This document shows, piece by piece, positions 1 through 7,008 of a stretch of 24,000 nucleotides of DNA. The number at the start of each line of letters is the position of its first letter. Positions within the stretch are counted from its first letter, which is position 1. Both the position numbers and the translations under genes were made by a program. Below the pieces are notes generated by a model. That model was given only the letters and a program-made list of their open reading frames with translations, was not told the origin of the DNA and did not search any database. The DNA lies in NCBI GenBank assembly GCA_964541485.1, contig CAZIQL010000036.1, positions 1 to 24,000 of the forward strand, read 5' to 3'. The DNA comes from SIG299 sp964541485. GTDB lineage: Bacteria > Bacillota > Clostridia > Lachnospirales > Lachnospiraceae.

Positions 1-70
1 CTGCTGCTTCTTTTAACACTTCCTCCGGAAGTACTGCAGGTCCTGCAGAAAAATTATACACTCTTCCCAT
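1..70 (-). CDS. serC: Phosphoserine aminotransferase, N-terminal fragment (runs off the left edge)
   Basis: Only the first 23 codons are in the window. The protein starts MGRVYNFSAGPAVLPEEVL, which matches the conserved N-terminus of phosphoserine aminotransferase (YNFSAGPA..LP..VL). SerC is a PLP enzyme that transaminates 3-phosphohydroxypyruvate to phosphoserine in serine synthesis. The ATG at 68-70 is preceded by a GGGAGG ribosome site with good spacing. A consensus promoter and a hairpin-forming leader lie upstream. The family call is firm, but the integrity of the rest of the gene cannot be seen. Confidence 0.88.
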   Translation of the reverse strand, partial: MGRVYNFSAGPAVLPEEVLKEAA

Positions 71-129
71 CGTTATCCTCCCTTTCTTCCTCCCGCTCTT
101 TTACGGACTTTCTTTATTACTACATCGCT

Positions 130-178
130 ACAATTCTATAATTTGCTATCACTTTACCTCGCTAAACTATAGAATTGT
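130..178 (-). promoter_or_regulatory. Stem-loop at the 5' end of the serC leader
   Basis: Positions 130-140 and 168-178 are a perfect 11-bp inverted repeat (ACAATTCTATA and its complement). In minus-strand RNA the stem extends to 15 bp, adding a G-U pair and three U-A pairs (130-144 with 164-178), and closes a 19-nt loop at 145-163. The predicted transcription start is near 176-181, so the hairpin would form the extreme 5' end of the serC mRNA. It has no U-tract, so it is not a plain terminator. It could stabilise the mRNA, bind a regulator as DNA, or act as an RNA switch. I do not recognise a known riboswitch class. Confidence 0.5.
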
Positions 179-182
179 CCCC

Positions 183-211
183 ATTGTAGTCCTTCTTTCT
201 TCTTTTGTCAA
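183..211 (-). promoter_or_regulatory. serC promoter
   Basis: On the minus strand there is a perfect -35 box TTGACA (206-211), a 17-bp spacer and a -10 box TACAAT (183-188). It points toward serC and leaves a leader of about 105-110 nt before the start codon. Confidence 0.75.
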
Positions 212-265
212 GCACTTAACAAGCTTTTTTCAAATTTGGTAATTTGGTCCCGGTTCTTTCAATGC

Positions 266-405
266 TGCGGAAGAAGATTTACGCTTCCTTTTATATATTT
301 ACGCAAGAATCCCCTACAAAAGAACTGCTAAGCAACGACATTCGGTGATTAGCAATTCTTTTGTAGGGGATTCTTATACACTATTTCTGTAAATCTTCTT
401 CTGCA
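266..405. repeat. Large nested inverted repeat at the 3' end of ilvB
   Basis: Two inverted repeats are nested around the same centre. The inner arms are 305-331 and 349-375, 27 bp with one mismatch and a 17-nt loop. In minus-strand RNA that mismatch becomes a G-U pair, so the inner hairpin is fully paired on the ilvB transcript. The outer arms are 266-282 and 389-405, 16 of 17 bp matching. The right outer arm lies inside the last codons of ilvB (encoding AEEDL), so the left arm is an inverted copy of the ilvB 3' end. The inner hairpin starts just after the ilvB stop and probably acts as a 3'-end hairpin or terminator, although only UUCUU follows it and there is no clear U-tract. Confidence 0.7.
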
Positions 406-2057
406 AATACTTCCTGAATCGGAGCTCCCGGTGCAACCATCGGCCACACCTTGTCATCACTTTCAATCTGGAAATCAATCACTACCGGAATGTTGAGCGC
501 GATAGCTTCTTTCAGTACCGGCTCTACCTCTTCCTTCTTTGTGACGCGATATGCCTTTGCGCCCATAGCTTCTGCAAGCTTTACAAAATCCACACAGTCA
601 TTTAAGGTTGTGTAGGAATATCTCTGTCCGTAAAACAGGTTCTGCCACTGACGCACCATACCAAGTACGTGGTTATTGAACACCATCTGAACAATCGGAA
701 TATTGTATCTGGTAGCCGTTGCAATCTCATTCATATTCATACGGAAGCAACCGTCACCCGCAATATTCACTACCGTCTTGTCCGGACGTGCTACCTTCGC
801 ACCGATACATGCACCAAGGCCATAGCCCATGGTTCCAAGACCGCCGGAGCTGATAAAGGTTCTTGGGTCCTTGTACTTATAATACTGGGCAGCCCACATC
901 TGATGCTGACCAACCTCGGTCGTAACAACCGCTTCACCATTGGTTACTTTATAAAGCGTTTCCATAATGTATGGCCCTGTCAGCTTCGACTGGTCGTACT
1001 TTAACGGGAACTTTTCTTTCATTTCTATAATGTGCTGCATCCACTCTTCATGCTTCACTGCATCAATCATCGGAAGCAGACGGGTTAATACTTCTTTTAC
1101 ATCACCGACTACAGCATTATAAGAAAACACATTCTTATTGATTTCAGCCGGGTCTACATCAATATGCACAATCTTTGCCTTTGGCGCAAACTTCTGGATA
1201 TTTCCGGTAACACGGTCACTAAAACGCACTCCGATAGCCACCAATAGATCGCATTCGGTTACGGCAAAGTTCGATGCCTTTGTTCCGTGCATACCAAGCA
1301 TACCGGTATAGTGAGGATTGGTGCCATCCATCGCACCTTTTCCCATCAACGAATCACAAATAGGGGAATCCAGCTTTTCTACCAGCTCTAAAATTTCTCC
1401 GGAAGCCTCAGAAATCACCGCACCGCCACCGACAAAAATCATCGGACGCTTAGAAGCATTGATTAAATCTGCCGCCACCTTTAAATCCTCTTCGGTAATC
1501 CACTTTGTCACACGTTCTGCCTGTTTTGGCTCTACCGGCTCATATTCTGTTTCTGCCGCTGTAACATCCTTTGTAATATCAATAAGTACCGGTCCCGGTC
1601 TTCCTGTCTTTGCAATCAGGAACGCACGGCGGATGGTATCTGCGAGCTTTGTAACATCCTTTACAATAAAATTATGCTTTGTAATCGGCATGGTAACACC
1701 GGCAATGTCTACCTCCTGGAACGAGTCCTTTCCAAGTAAGGACTGACCCACATTACCTGTAATGGCCACCATCGGAACGGAATCCATGTAAGCCGTTGCA
1801 ATACCGGTAACTAAGTTTGTTGCCCCCGGTCCGCTGGTTGCCAGACACACACCTACCTTACCCGTCGCTCTGGCATAACCGTCGGCAGCATGTGCTGCAC
1901 CCTGCTCATGGGAAGTCAAAATATGTCTGATTTCCGTCTGATGTTTATATAATGCATCGTAGATATTTAATACAGCTCCGCCCGGATACCCGAAAATTGT
2001 ATCCACACCCTGCTCCTTTAAACATTCTACCAAAATTTCAGAACCATTTAAAATCAT
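381..2057 (-). CDS. ilvB: Acetolactate synthase large (catalytic) subunit
   Basis: This 558-aa protein is a full-length thiamine-diphosphate enzyme. It joins two pyruvates to acetolactate, or pyruvate and 2-oxobutyrate to acetohydroxybutyrate, the first committed step of valine/leucine and isoleucine synthesis. The N-terminal TPP-binding half contains HEQGAAHAADGYARATGK with the expected catalytic Glu at about residue 51. The C-terminal half has the GDG...NN thiamine-diphosphate motif at about 434-462, followed by MVRQWQ and KVWPMVAPGA as in biosynthetic AHAS. Length is normal. A GAGG ribosome site precedes the ATG. The gene lies 17 bp downstream of ilvD, so the two are probably cotranscribed from the promoter upstream of ilvD. 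No small regulatory subunit (ilvN/ilvH) is in the window. The last codons lie inside a large inverted repeat. Confidence 0.96.
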   Translation of the reverse strand: MILNGSEILVECLKEQGVDTIFGYPGGAVLNIYDALYKHQTEIRHILTSHEQGAAHAADGYARATGKVGVCLATSGPGATNLVTGIATAYMDSVPMVAITGNVGQSLLGKDSFQEVDIAGVTMPITKHNFIVKDVTKLADTIRRAFLIAKTGRPGPVLIDITKDVTAAETEYEPVEPKQAERVTKWITEEDLKVAADLINASKRPMIFVGGGAVISEASGEILELVEKLDSPICDSLMGKGAMDGTNPHYTGMLGMHGTKASNFAVTECDLLVAIGVRFSDRVTGNIQKFAPKAKIVHIDVDPAEINKNVFSYNAVVGDVKEVLTRLLPMIDAVKHEEWMQHIIEMKEKFPLKYDQSKLTGPYIMETLYKVTNGEAVVTTEVGQHQMWAAQYYKYKDPRTFISSGGLGTMGYGLGACIGAKVARPDKTVVNIAGDGCFRMNMNEIATATRYNIPIVQMVFNNHVLGMVRQWQNLFYGQRYSYTTLNDCVDFVKLAEAMGAKAYRVTKKEEVEPVLKEAIALNIPVVIDFQIESDDKVWPMVAPGAPIQEVFAEEDLQK

Positions 2058-2074
2058 ATATCCTCATCCTTTTC

Positions 2075-3739
2075 CTATTTAATTTCAAGAATCGCACCAC
2101 GGTTGCCGGAGGTAACCATAGACGCATATCTTGCCAGATAGCCTGTCGTAATCTTTGGCTCTCTCGGCTTCCATTCTTTTCTTCTGACTTCCATTTCCTC
2201 ATCACTGATTAACACATCCAGTGTATTGGCATCAATATCAATCCTAATGATATCGCCTTCCTTGACAAGGGCAATCGGACCACCGACAGCTGCTTCCGGT
2301 GAAACATGACCAATCGATGCCCCACGGGATGCACCGGAGAATCTTCCATCGGTAATGAGGGCTACCGAAGACCCAAGTCCCATTCCTGCAATCGCAGAGG
2401 TTGGATTCAGCATTTCTCTCATGCCCGGACCGCCTTTCGGTCCCTCATAACGGATCACGACCACATCGCCCGCAACAATTTTTCCGCCCTTGATTGCCTC
2501 AATGGCATCTTCTTCGCAGTCAAAGACTCTGGCCGGTCCTTCATGCTGCATCATTTCCGGCACCACTGCGGAGCGTTTTACCACACCACTGTCCGGCGCC
2601 AGATTTCCCTTCAGCACCGCAATACCGCCGGTCTGACTGTATGGATTATCAATCGGACGGATAATGTCCGGATTGGTATTCACCACATTCTTAATATTTT
2701 CACCGACTGTCTTACCTGTGACTGTTATCAGATCAAGGTTGAGCAAATTCTTCTTGCTAAGCTCGTTCATCACCGCATATACGCCACCTGCTTCATTCAG
2801 CTCTTCTATGTAACTGTGTCCTGCCGGAGCCAGATGACAGAGGTTTGGTGTCTTTGCACTGATTTCATTCGCAATGTCGAGATTTAAATCAATGCCAACC
2901 TCATGTGCAATTGCCGGAAGATGAAGCATACTGTTTGTAGAACAGCCCAGTGCCATATCAACCGTCAGTGCATTCCGAAATGCCGCTTCTGTCATAATAT
3001 CTCTTGGACGGATATTCTTTTCCAGTAATTCCATCACCTTCATACCGGCATGCTTTGCAAGAATGATACGGTCAGAATACACCGCAGGAATCGTACCGTT
3101 ACCCTGTAAGCCCATACCAAGTGCCTCCGTCAGACAGTTCATGGAATTTGCGGTATACATACCGGAGCAGGAACCACAGGTCGGACATGCTTTGCATTCG
3201 AAATCCTCAAGCTCTTCGTCCGTCATCGTGCCTGCACTATGTGCACCTACTGCCTCAAACATGGAAGAAAGGCTTGTTTTGCTTCCATTTACCTTACCTG
3301 CAAGCATCGGACCGCCGCTGACAAAAATGGTCGGCACATTGACTCTGGCCGCCGCCATCAAAAGTCCCGGTACGTTCTTATCACAATTCGGAACCATAAC
3401 AAGTGCATCAAACTGGTGTGCCATTGCCATACATTCCGTAGAATCTGCAATTAAATCTCTGGTTACAAGGGAATATTTCATGCCGACGTGTCCCATTGCA
3501 ATACCATCACAGACGGCAATCGCCGGAAATACAATCGGTGTTCCGCCTGCCATGGCAACGCCAAGCTTGACGGCTTCTACAACTTTATCCAGGTTCATAT
3601 GTCCCGGTACAATTTCATTATAAGAACTGACAATACCCACTAAAGGTTTCTTCTGTTCCTCTTTTGTTATTCCAAGTGCGTGGAATAAGGAACGATGTGG
3701 CGCCTGCTGTGCTCCTGTTTTTACTGCATCACTTCTCAT
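2075..3739 (-). CDS. ilvD: Dihydroxy-acid dehydratase
   Basis: This is a 554-aa iron-sulfur enzyme of the IlvD/Edd family. It dehydrates 2,3-dihydroxy-isovalerate and 2,3-dihydroxy-3-methylvalerate to the 2-oxo acids in valine and isoleucine synthesis. The three expected cluster cysteines are present at about residues 77 (AVCDGIAMGH), 119 (NCDKNVPG) and 191 (CGSCSGMYTANSMNCL). The C-terminal GRFSGASRGASIGHVSPEAA signature is intact. I start it at the ATG at 3737-3739 because a GGAGG site (3747-3751) sits 7 nt upstream; the in-frame TTG two codons earlier would be only 1 nt from that site. A consensus promoter lies just upstream and ilvB follows, so ilvD is first in the operon. The neighbouring genes favour IlvD over the related Edd. 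Confidence 0.96.
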   Translation of the reverse strand: MRSDAVKTGAQQAPHRSLFHALGITKEEQKKPLVGIVSSYNEIVPGHMNLDKVVEAVKLGVAMAGGTPIVFPAIAVCDGIAMGHVGMKYSLVTRDLIADSTECMAMAHQFDALVMVPNCDKNVPGLLMAAARVNVPTIFVSGGPMLAGKVNGSKTSLSSMFEAVGAHSAGTMTDEELEDFECKACPTCGSCSGMYTANSMNCLTEALGMGLQGNGTIPAVYSDRIILAKHAGMKVMELLEKNIRPRDIMTEAAFRNALTVDMALGCSTNSMLHLPAIAHEVGIDLNLDIANEISAKTPNLCHLAPAGHSYIEELNEAGGVYAVMNELSKKNLLNLDLITVTGKTVGENIKNVVNTNPDIIRPIDNPYSQTGGIAVLKGNLAPDSGVVKRSAVVPEMMQHEGPARVFDCEEDAIEAIKGGKIVAGDVVVIRYEGPKGGPGMREMLNPTSAIAGMGLGSSVALITDGRFSGASRGASIGHVSPEAAVGGPIALVKEGDIIRIDIDANTLDVLISDEEMEVRRKEWKPREPKITTGYLARYASMVTSGNRGAILEIK

Positions 3740-3783
3740 ACTCAATCCTCCGACTCCCTTTTCTAATTTTAATTTTGTGCTTT

Positions 3784-3812
3784 AGTGTAGCAAAATATTA
3801 ACGTGTTGTCAA
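3784..3812 (-). promoter_or_regulatory. ilvD-ilvB promoter
   Basis: The minus strand reads TTGACA (3807-3812), a 17-bp spacer and TACACT (3784-3789). The leader is only about 35-40 nt and has no visible attenuator or T-box, so regulation, if any, would be by a DNA-binding protein. Confidence 0.75.
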
Positions 3813-3855
3813 GTATATTGCCGGAATTCCTTCTGATTTCACGGAAGGCTTCCCG

Positions 3856-4644
3856 CTATAGTCTTACACTGACTTCTCCCGAATTCAAAAATTCCCTTTT
3901 CCCATCCCTTTCAATCACCAGATGCCCCATATCATCCAGATCAACAGCTTCCGCTTCATAAAAGCTTCCGTCATGGTTATGTACTCGGATTTCTTTTCCA
4001 AGAAGAACAGAACGCCTCTTGCTTTCTGCAAGAAAACTGCCATCCTGTATCGAAGGATACCACTGAAAAAGGTGTTTTACTGTCTCCGCCACCAATATCT
4101 CCCTGCTGACAGGCATCCCGCATTCATTCGAAATAGAAGTTGCAATACTTTCCAACTCTTTCGGAAACTCCATACGGCCCACATTAATTCCAATGCCAAG
4201 CACTGCATACTTTAGTTTCTGCGCCTGCGCATCAATTCCGGCTTCCACAAGAATACCGCAGGTCTTCTTCTTATTTATAAAGATATCATTGACCCATTTA
4301 ATCTGTGCAGAAAGACCGCTGACTGCTTCTACCGCCTCAGCCACCGCCACCGCCGCCATCGAGGTAATGCGGACCGACTGCTCCAGTTCTATCTCCGGTC
4401 GAAGCAACACACTCATATAAATTCCGGTCCCCTCCGGAGAAAAGAAGCTCCGCCCCAATCTTCCTCTTCCTTTCCTCTGGGCGTCTGCAATAACTACCGT
4501 TCCTTCCGGTGCCCCATCTTCAGCAAGCTCCTTCAGATAGCGGTTCGTCGAATCAAGCTCGTCAAACACAATCAGCTCCGTCACCTTTTCAAAGCTGCCC
4601 AGTGCCCTTTCTATATTCTCTTTTGAAAGTTTATTTTTCTCCAT
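3856..4644 (-). CDS. birA: Biotin--[acetyl-CoA-carboxylase] ligase, monofunctional form
   Basis: This 262-aa protein is a biotin protein ligase. It activates biotin with ATP and transfers it to the lysine of biotin carrier domains. Motifs in order are DSTN (31-34), the biotin/adenylate loop GRGRLGR (59-65), KWVND (116-120), KTCGILVE starting near 127, and a small C-terminal barrel from about 215. The N-terminal winged helix that makes E. coli BirA a repressor is absent, so this is the catalytic-only class. I start at the ATG at 4642-4644. The frame stays open to 4797, but that extension is hydrophobic, overlaps the divergent gene's promoter and has no family counterpart. AGGAAGA upstream can serve as the ribosome site. 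Its regulation is probably simple; no biotin operon genes adjoin it. Confidence 0.9.
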   Translation of the reverse strand: MEKNKLSKENIERALGSFEKVTELIVFDELDSTNRYLKELAEDGAPEGTVVIADAQRKGRGRLGRSFFSPEGTGIYMSVLLRPEIELEQSVRITSMAAVAVAEAVEAVSGLSAQIKWVNDIFINKKKTCGILVEAGIDAQAQKLKYAVLGIGINVGRMEFPKELESIATSISNECGMPVSREILVAETVKHLFQWYPSIQDGSFLAESKRRSVLLGKEIRVHNHDGSFYEAEAVDLDDMGHLVIERDGKREFLNSGEVSVRL

Positions 4645-4708
4645 TCTGTCTTCTTCCTTTAGAACCTCTTTCTTCCTGACCCGGAAGACCCACTCTATGA
4701 TATTACTT

Positions 4709-4736
4709 AGTATATCACAAATCAAAATCGTAACAA
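4709..4736 (-). promoter_or_regulatory. Candidate birA promoter
   Basis: The minus strand reads TTGTTA (4731-4736), a 16-bp spacer and TATACT (4709-4714). It is about 65 bp upstream of the chosen birA start, within a divergent intergenic region. Confidence 0.45.
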
Positions 4737-4751
4737 GTAGTAAAAATCTCC

Positions 4752-4779
4752 TTGCAGATAAAAGCAAAACTGCTATACT
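4752..4779 (+). promoter_or_regulatory. Promoter of the 76-aa protein gene
   Basis: TTGCAG (4752-4757), a 16-bp spacer and TATACT (4774-4779) predict a start near 4786. That is downstream of the in-frame ATG at 4783, which helps rule that ATG out as the start codon. Confidence 0.55.
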
Positions 4780-4818
4780 ATTATGAAAGCAGTACACAAA
4801 GAAAGGAAAGTGATTATT

Positions 4819-5049
4819 TTGGCAAGAACCATGGAATTTAAGATGGAGCGACCGGGGCTTGTAACAGTAGGACAGGTAGTAACTATCCGCGAAGGAACTC
4901 TTCCAAACTCTGTTTTTTACTACGTCATTGAGCCTGCCGTTGCCATGTCCGGCAATTATCCGCTGGGCGAGCGTTTATTTGAAAGAAAAGGAACCGTTAC
5001 CGATATCAAAGAAAATAATCGTGGTTTCTATGTCACTGTAGCTTTTTAA
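4819..5049 (+). CDS. Small conserved-looking protein of unknown function (76 aa)
   Basis: I do not recognise a named family. The protein begins (M)ARTMEFKMERPG and is a compact, charged, soluble chain with no signal peptide or membrane segment. It contains VTVGQVVTIREG, YYVIEPAVAM and a C-terminal GTVTDIKENNRGFYVTVAF. The alternating hydrophobic pattern suggests a small beta-barrel or beta-sandwich (inference). I start it at TTG 4819. The stretch AAGGAAAGTGAT, a good anti-Shine-Dalgarno match, lies just before it, and the promoter would start transcription after the upstream ATG at 4783. The gene is monocistronic: its own promoter is in front, birA is divergent, and a hairpin terminator follows. 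Confidence 0.7.
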   Translation: MARTMEFKMERPGLVTVGQVVTIREGTLPNSVFYYVIEPAVAMSGNYPLGERLFERKGTVTDIKENNRGFYVTVAF

Positions 5050-5071
5050 AACACATCACCCCAATGAGAAA

Positions 5072-5107
5072 ACATCCGGTAGGCTTTCACCCACCGGATG
5101 TCATTTT
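5072..5107. terminator. Terminator between convergent genes, probably bidirectional
   Basis: The stem ACATCCGGT (5072-5080) pairs with ACCGGATGT (5093-5101) around a 12-nt loop. CATTTTTTA follows on the plus strand, and TTTTC follows the stem on the minus strand. It would end both the 76-aa gene and the convergent CarD-like gene. Confidence 0.8.
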
Positions 5108-5605
5108 TTACTCTGCAATTTCTAAAAGCTTTTCCAGTTCATTCCGGGTTTCTTCTGTTCCGATGACAATGGACAGCTCTTCCTTCAAACGTTCCTCTAC
5201 GTTTTTTAGATAACGTTCATCTGTTGCCGTCACCTTTTTCCCTGCCTCCAGACGCGCTGCACGCCTTGCATACAAAGTCTTTAACAGTCCCAGCCAACGA
5301 TAGCAGTCTACCGAATACAACTCTTCTTTGTAAATACTCTCACACTGCTTTTCGTTTACAATCGTCAGTTCCTCAATCTGCGGGGCTTTCCCCATCAAAT
5401 CCTTTACTTCTTCACTTGACAGAATTCGGCGCATTTTTACCTTTCCGCTGTCCACAGGGGAATAAATCCTTCCATCCCTGCCGCTCACCGGAATTAACAG
5501 ATAGCACCGAGTATCCTTCTGTAAACCCGGCACGCCCTGTACAATTTCTTCAATCCTGCATACACCGCTGTTTCCGTATTGCACAAGTTCTCCAATCTGA
5601 TACAT
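5108..5605 (-). CDS. CarD-like transcription regulator (CarD/TRCF RNAP-interacting domain)
   Basis: This 165-aa protein starts MYQIGELVQYGNSGVCRIEEI, the typical opening of the CarD/CdnL/TRCF RNA-polymerase-interacting domain, with a small Tudor-like barrel over about residues 1-65 (YLLIPVSG, IYSPVDSGKVKMRRILS). The C-terminal half is helical and charged (YSVDCYRWLGLLKTLYARRAARLEAGKK...RYLKNVEERLKEEL), like the DNA-binding helical domain of CarD. Such proteins bind the polymerase beta subunit and tune promoter open complexes. The start at 5603-5605 has GGAGG 8 nt upstream; an in-frame ATG five codons earlier overlaps that site. It has its own promoter and a terminator at its 3' end. The target genes are unknown. 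Confidence 0.85.
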   Translation of the reverse strand: MYQIGELVQYGNSGVCRIEEIVQGVPGLQKDTRCYLLIPVSGRDGRIYSPVDSGKVKMRRILSSEEVKDLMGKAPQIEELTIVNEKQCESIYKEELYSVDCYRWLGLLKTLYARRAARLEAGKKVTATDERYLKNVEERLKEELSIVIGTEETRNELEKLLEIAE

Positions 5606-5657
5606 TTCGCATTCCTCCATCTCGTATAAGAAGCCCTCTGCTTTCTATACAATATCC

Positions 5658-5686
5658 ATTTTAACACGAAACTTTCAGAATTGTAA
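5658..5686 (-). promoter_or_regulatory. Candidate promoter of the CarD-like gene
   Basis: The minus strand reads TTACAA (5681-5686), a 17-bp spacer and TAAAAT (5658-5663), lying directly after the stop of the upstream lipoprotein gene. Confidence 0.5.
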
Positions 5687-5695
5687 GTACTTTTT

Positions 5696-6910
5696 TTAAT
5701 TTTCTTCCACAATAGTAGCCTTTGCAACAATATATTCGAGCACCAGGTCAAATAACACGGCTTCTCTGATTTCCTCTGCGTTATAATCGGTCTCAAATGT
5801 GGCAATATCCCCATAACCATAGGAATAAGCATATTCCAAGGCACGTTCTGCATAAATTTCTTCTGTCAGAACAATCCCTTCCTCCGTTGCCACCGCAGCA
5901 ATCACCAGTGAACTCTTCATCATATATTCGACATAGGTATATGCATACTCCTCAAGCGCAGTCAGATCTGCAAAGCCAAAATACTGTAACATGGTCTCTA
6001 CATCTGCCCCCAGGATGCTCGCATAATACTGTGCATATGCTACATACATATTAATAATTTCTGTTGCCTCGGCAATCACTTCTTCCTCCGGATATGTCTC
6101 CAGTACAGCGCCTGTCATCAACTGCTCAAGTGCCTGATTTGCCAAGGTTTCCCAACGTAATTCCTCAAATACAATCTGGCGGAATTCTTCTGCCGTCATA
6201 CCACCGGATAGGTTGGTGGAGACAAACTCATCCGTCAGCTCCGGATACACAATTTCATACACTTCATTTACCGTCACGGTAAATACCGCTGTTTTTCCTG
6301 CCATATCTGCACTATGGTAATTTTCCGGAAAGGTCAGTTCAAGATCCCTTACCTCTCCTGCCACAGCACCTACCAGACCTTCTTCAAACCCATCAATAAA
6401 GCTTCCGGAACCCAGTTCGAGGTCTGTCCCTTCTGCCGAATCATCCGTACCTCCTAAAAAAGGCACACCGTCTAATTTCCCCACGTAATTGATATTGGCA
6501 ATATCCCCAAGCTCTGCCGGACGCTCTGCCACCACGTATTCCGCAAAATCAGCAAGAATCGATTCAATTTCTGCATCCACCTCTGCCTGCGTCACATTAT
6601 AAAGAATCATTCCGATATAATCCCCAAGTACCACCTTCGTCTCTGTACCGTCTGCTGCTTCCGTCGGAACAGCGGTCGGCTCTGCCGGTATTTCCGTTGG
6701 CGTAGCCGTTGGTTCCGGTGTAGCTGTATTGGTCGGTGTTGGCGCAGAAGTTTCCTCCAAAGCTTTGGTCAGCGCCGGTGTTTCTGTCGGAGCCTCGCTC
6801 GGGCTCTCTGTGGCAGGACTATCGGTCGGTCCCACAGTTTCCCCACCGGTTCCACATGCCGCAAACAACAGAAGCACTGCTATCATCATATATTCTGCAC
6901 ATTTTCTCAT
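5696..6910 (-). CDS. Lipoprotein peptidyl-prolyl isomerase of FKBP / trigger-factor type
   Basis: This 404-aa protein begins with a lipoprotein signal (MRKCAEYMMIAVLLLFAAC, lipid Cys at residue 19). A long low-complexity linker rich in Thr, Pro, Glu and Ser follows (about 25-90), typical of a spacer through the cell wall. Next come an FKBP-like isomerase domain (GDIANINYVGKLDG, then LELGSGSFIDGFEEGLVGA and FPENYHS) and a helical, acidic C-terminal region resembling the trigger-factor C-domain (ELTDEFVST...EEFRQIVFEEL). It probably folds or chaperones exported proteins outside the membrane. I start at the ATG at 6908-6910 with AAAGGAG 9 nt upstream; the longer open frame adds residues before the signal peptide. 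It has its own promoter and a hairpin in the leader. The chain is strikingly acidic and rich in Tyr and Ala near the C-terminus. Calling it a true catalyst is inference. Confidence 0.85.
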   Translation of the reverse strand: MRKCAEYMMIAVLLLFAACGTGGETVGPTDSPATESPSEAPTETPALTKALEETSAPTPTNTATPEPTATPTEIPAEPTAVPTEAADGTETKVVLGDYIGMILYNVTQAEVDAEIESILADFAEYVVAERPAELGDIANINYVGKLDGVPFLGGTDDSAEGTDLELGSGSFIDGFEEGLVGAVAGEVRDLELTFPENYHSADMAGKTAVFTVTVNEVYEIVYPELTDEFVSTNLSGGMTAEEFRQIVFEELRWETLANQALEQLMTGAVLETYPEEEVIAEATEIINMYVAYAQYYASILGADVETMLQYFGFADLTALEEYAYTYVEYMMKSSLVIAAVATEEGIVLTEEIYAERALEYAYSYGYGDIATFETDYNAEEIREAVLFDLVLEYIVAKATIVEEN

Positions 6911-6930
6911 CTCTACCGTCTCCTTTATTA

Positions 6931-6968
6931 AAAACTGCGGAATCAAGAACAATCCGCCCTGATTCCGC
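6931..6968 (-). terminator. Intrinsic terminator or leader attenuator before the foldase gene
   Basis: The minus strand has GCGGAATCA (6960-6968) pairing with TGATTCCGC (6937-6945), a perfect 9-bp stem with a 14-nt loop, followed by AGTTTTTAAT. It lies after the ABC fusion gene, so it can end that operon. It is also downstream of the predicted promoter at 6980-7008, so it would sit in the foldase mRNA leader. Confidence 0.7.
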
Positions 6969-6979
6969 TCTTTTTCTAC

Positions 6980-7008
6980 AGTATATCGCAATTATCTCAA
7001 TTAAGCAA
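6980..7008 (-). promoter_or_regulatory. Candidate promoter of the lipoprotein foldase gene
   Basis: The minus strand reads TTGCTT (7003-7008), a 17-bp spacer and TATACT (6980-6985). It directly abuts the stop codon of the upstream ABC fusion gene and gives a leader of about 63 nt. Confidence 0.5.

Noticed and set aside
3740..3745. TTG start codon two codons upstream of the chosen ilvD start
   Set aside because: It would be 1 nt from the GGAGG site. The ATG at 3737-3739 has 7-nt spacing.
3840..3860. Terminator after the biotin ligase gene
   Set aside because: Only a short GGAAG/CTTCC repeat with no U-tract is present, so read-through into ilvD cannot be excluded.
4645..4797. N-terminal extension of the biotin ligase frame
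   Set aside because: It is hydrophobic, overlaps the divergent gene's promoter, and has no counterpart in the ligase family.
4783..4818. Upstream in-frame ATG of the 76-aa protein
   Set aside because: It precedes the predicted transcription start and has no ribosome site. The TTG at 4819 has a good one.
5494..5853. Open frame across the CarD/foldase boundary on the minus strand
   Set aside because: It overlaps two well-supported genes in another frame and has no ribosome site or recognisable domain.
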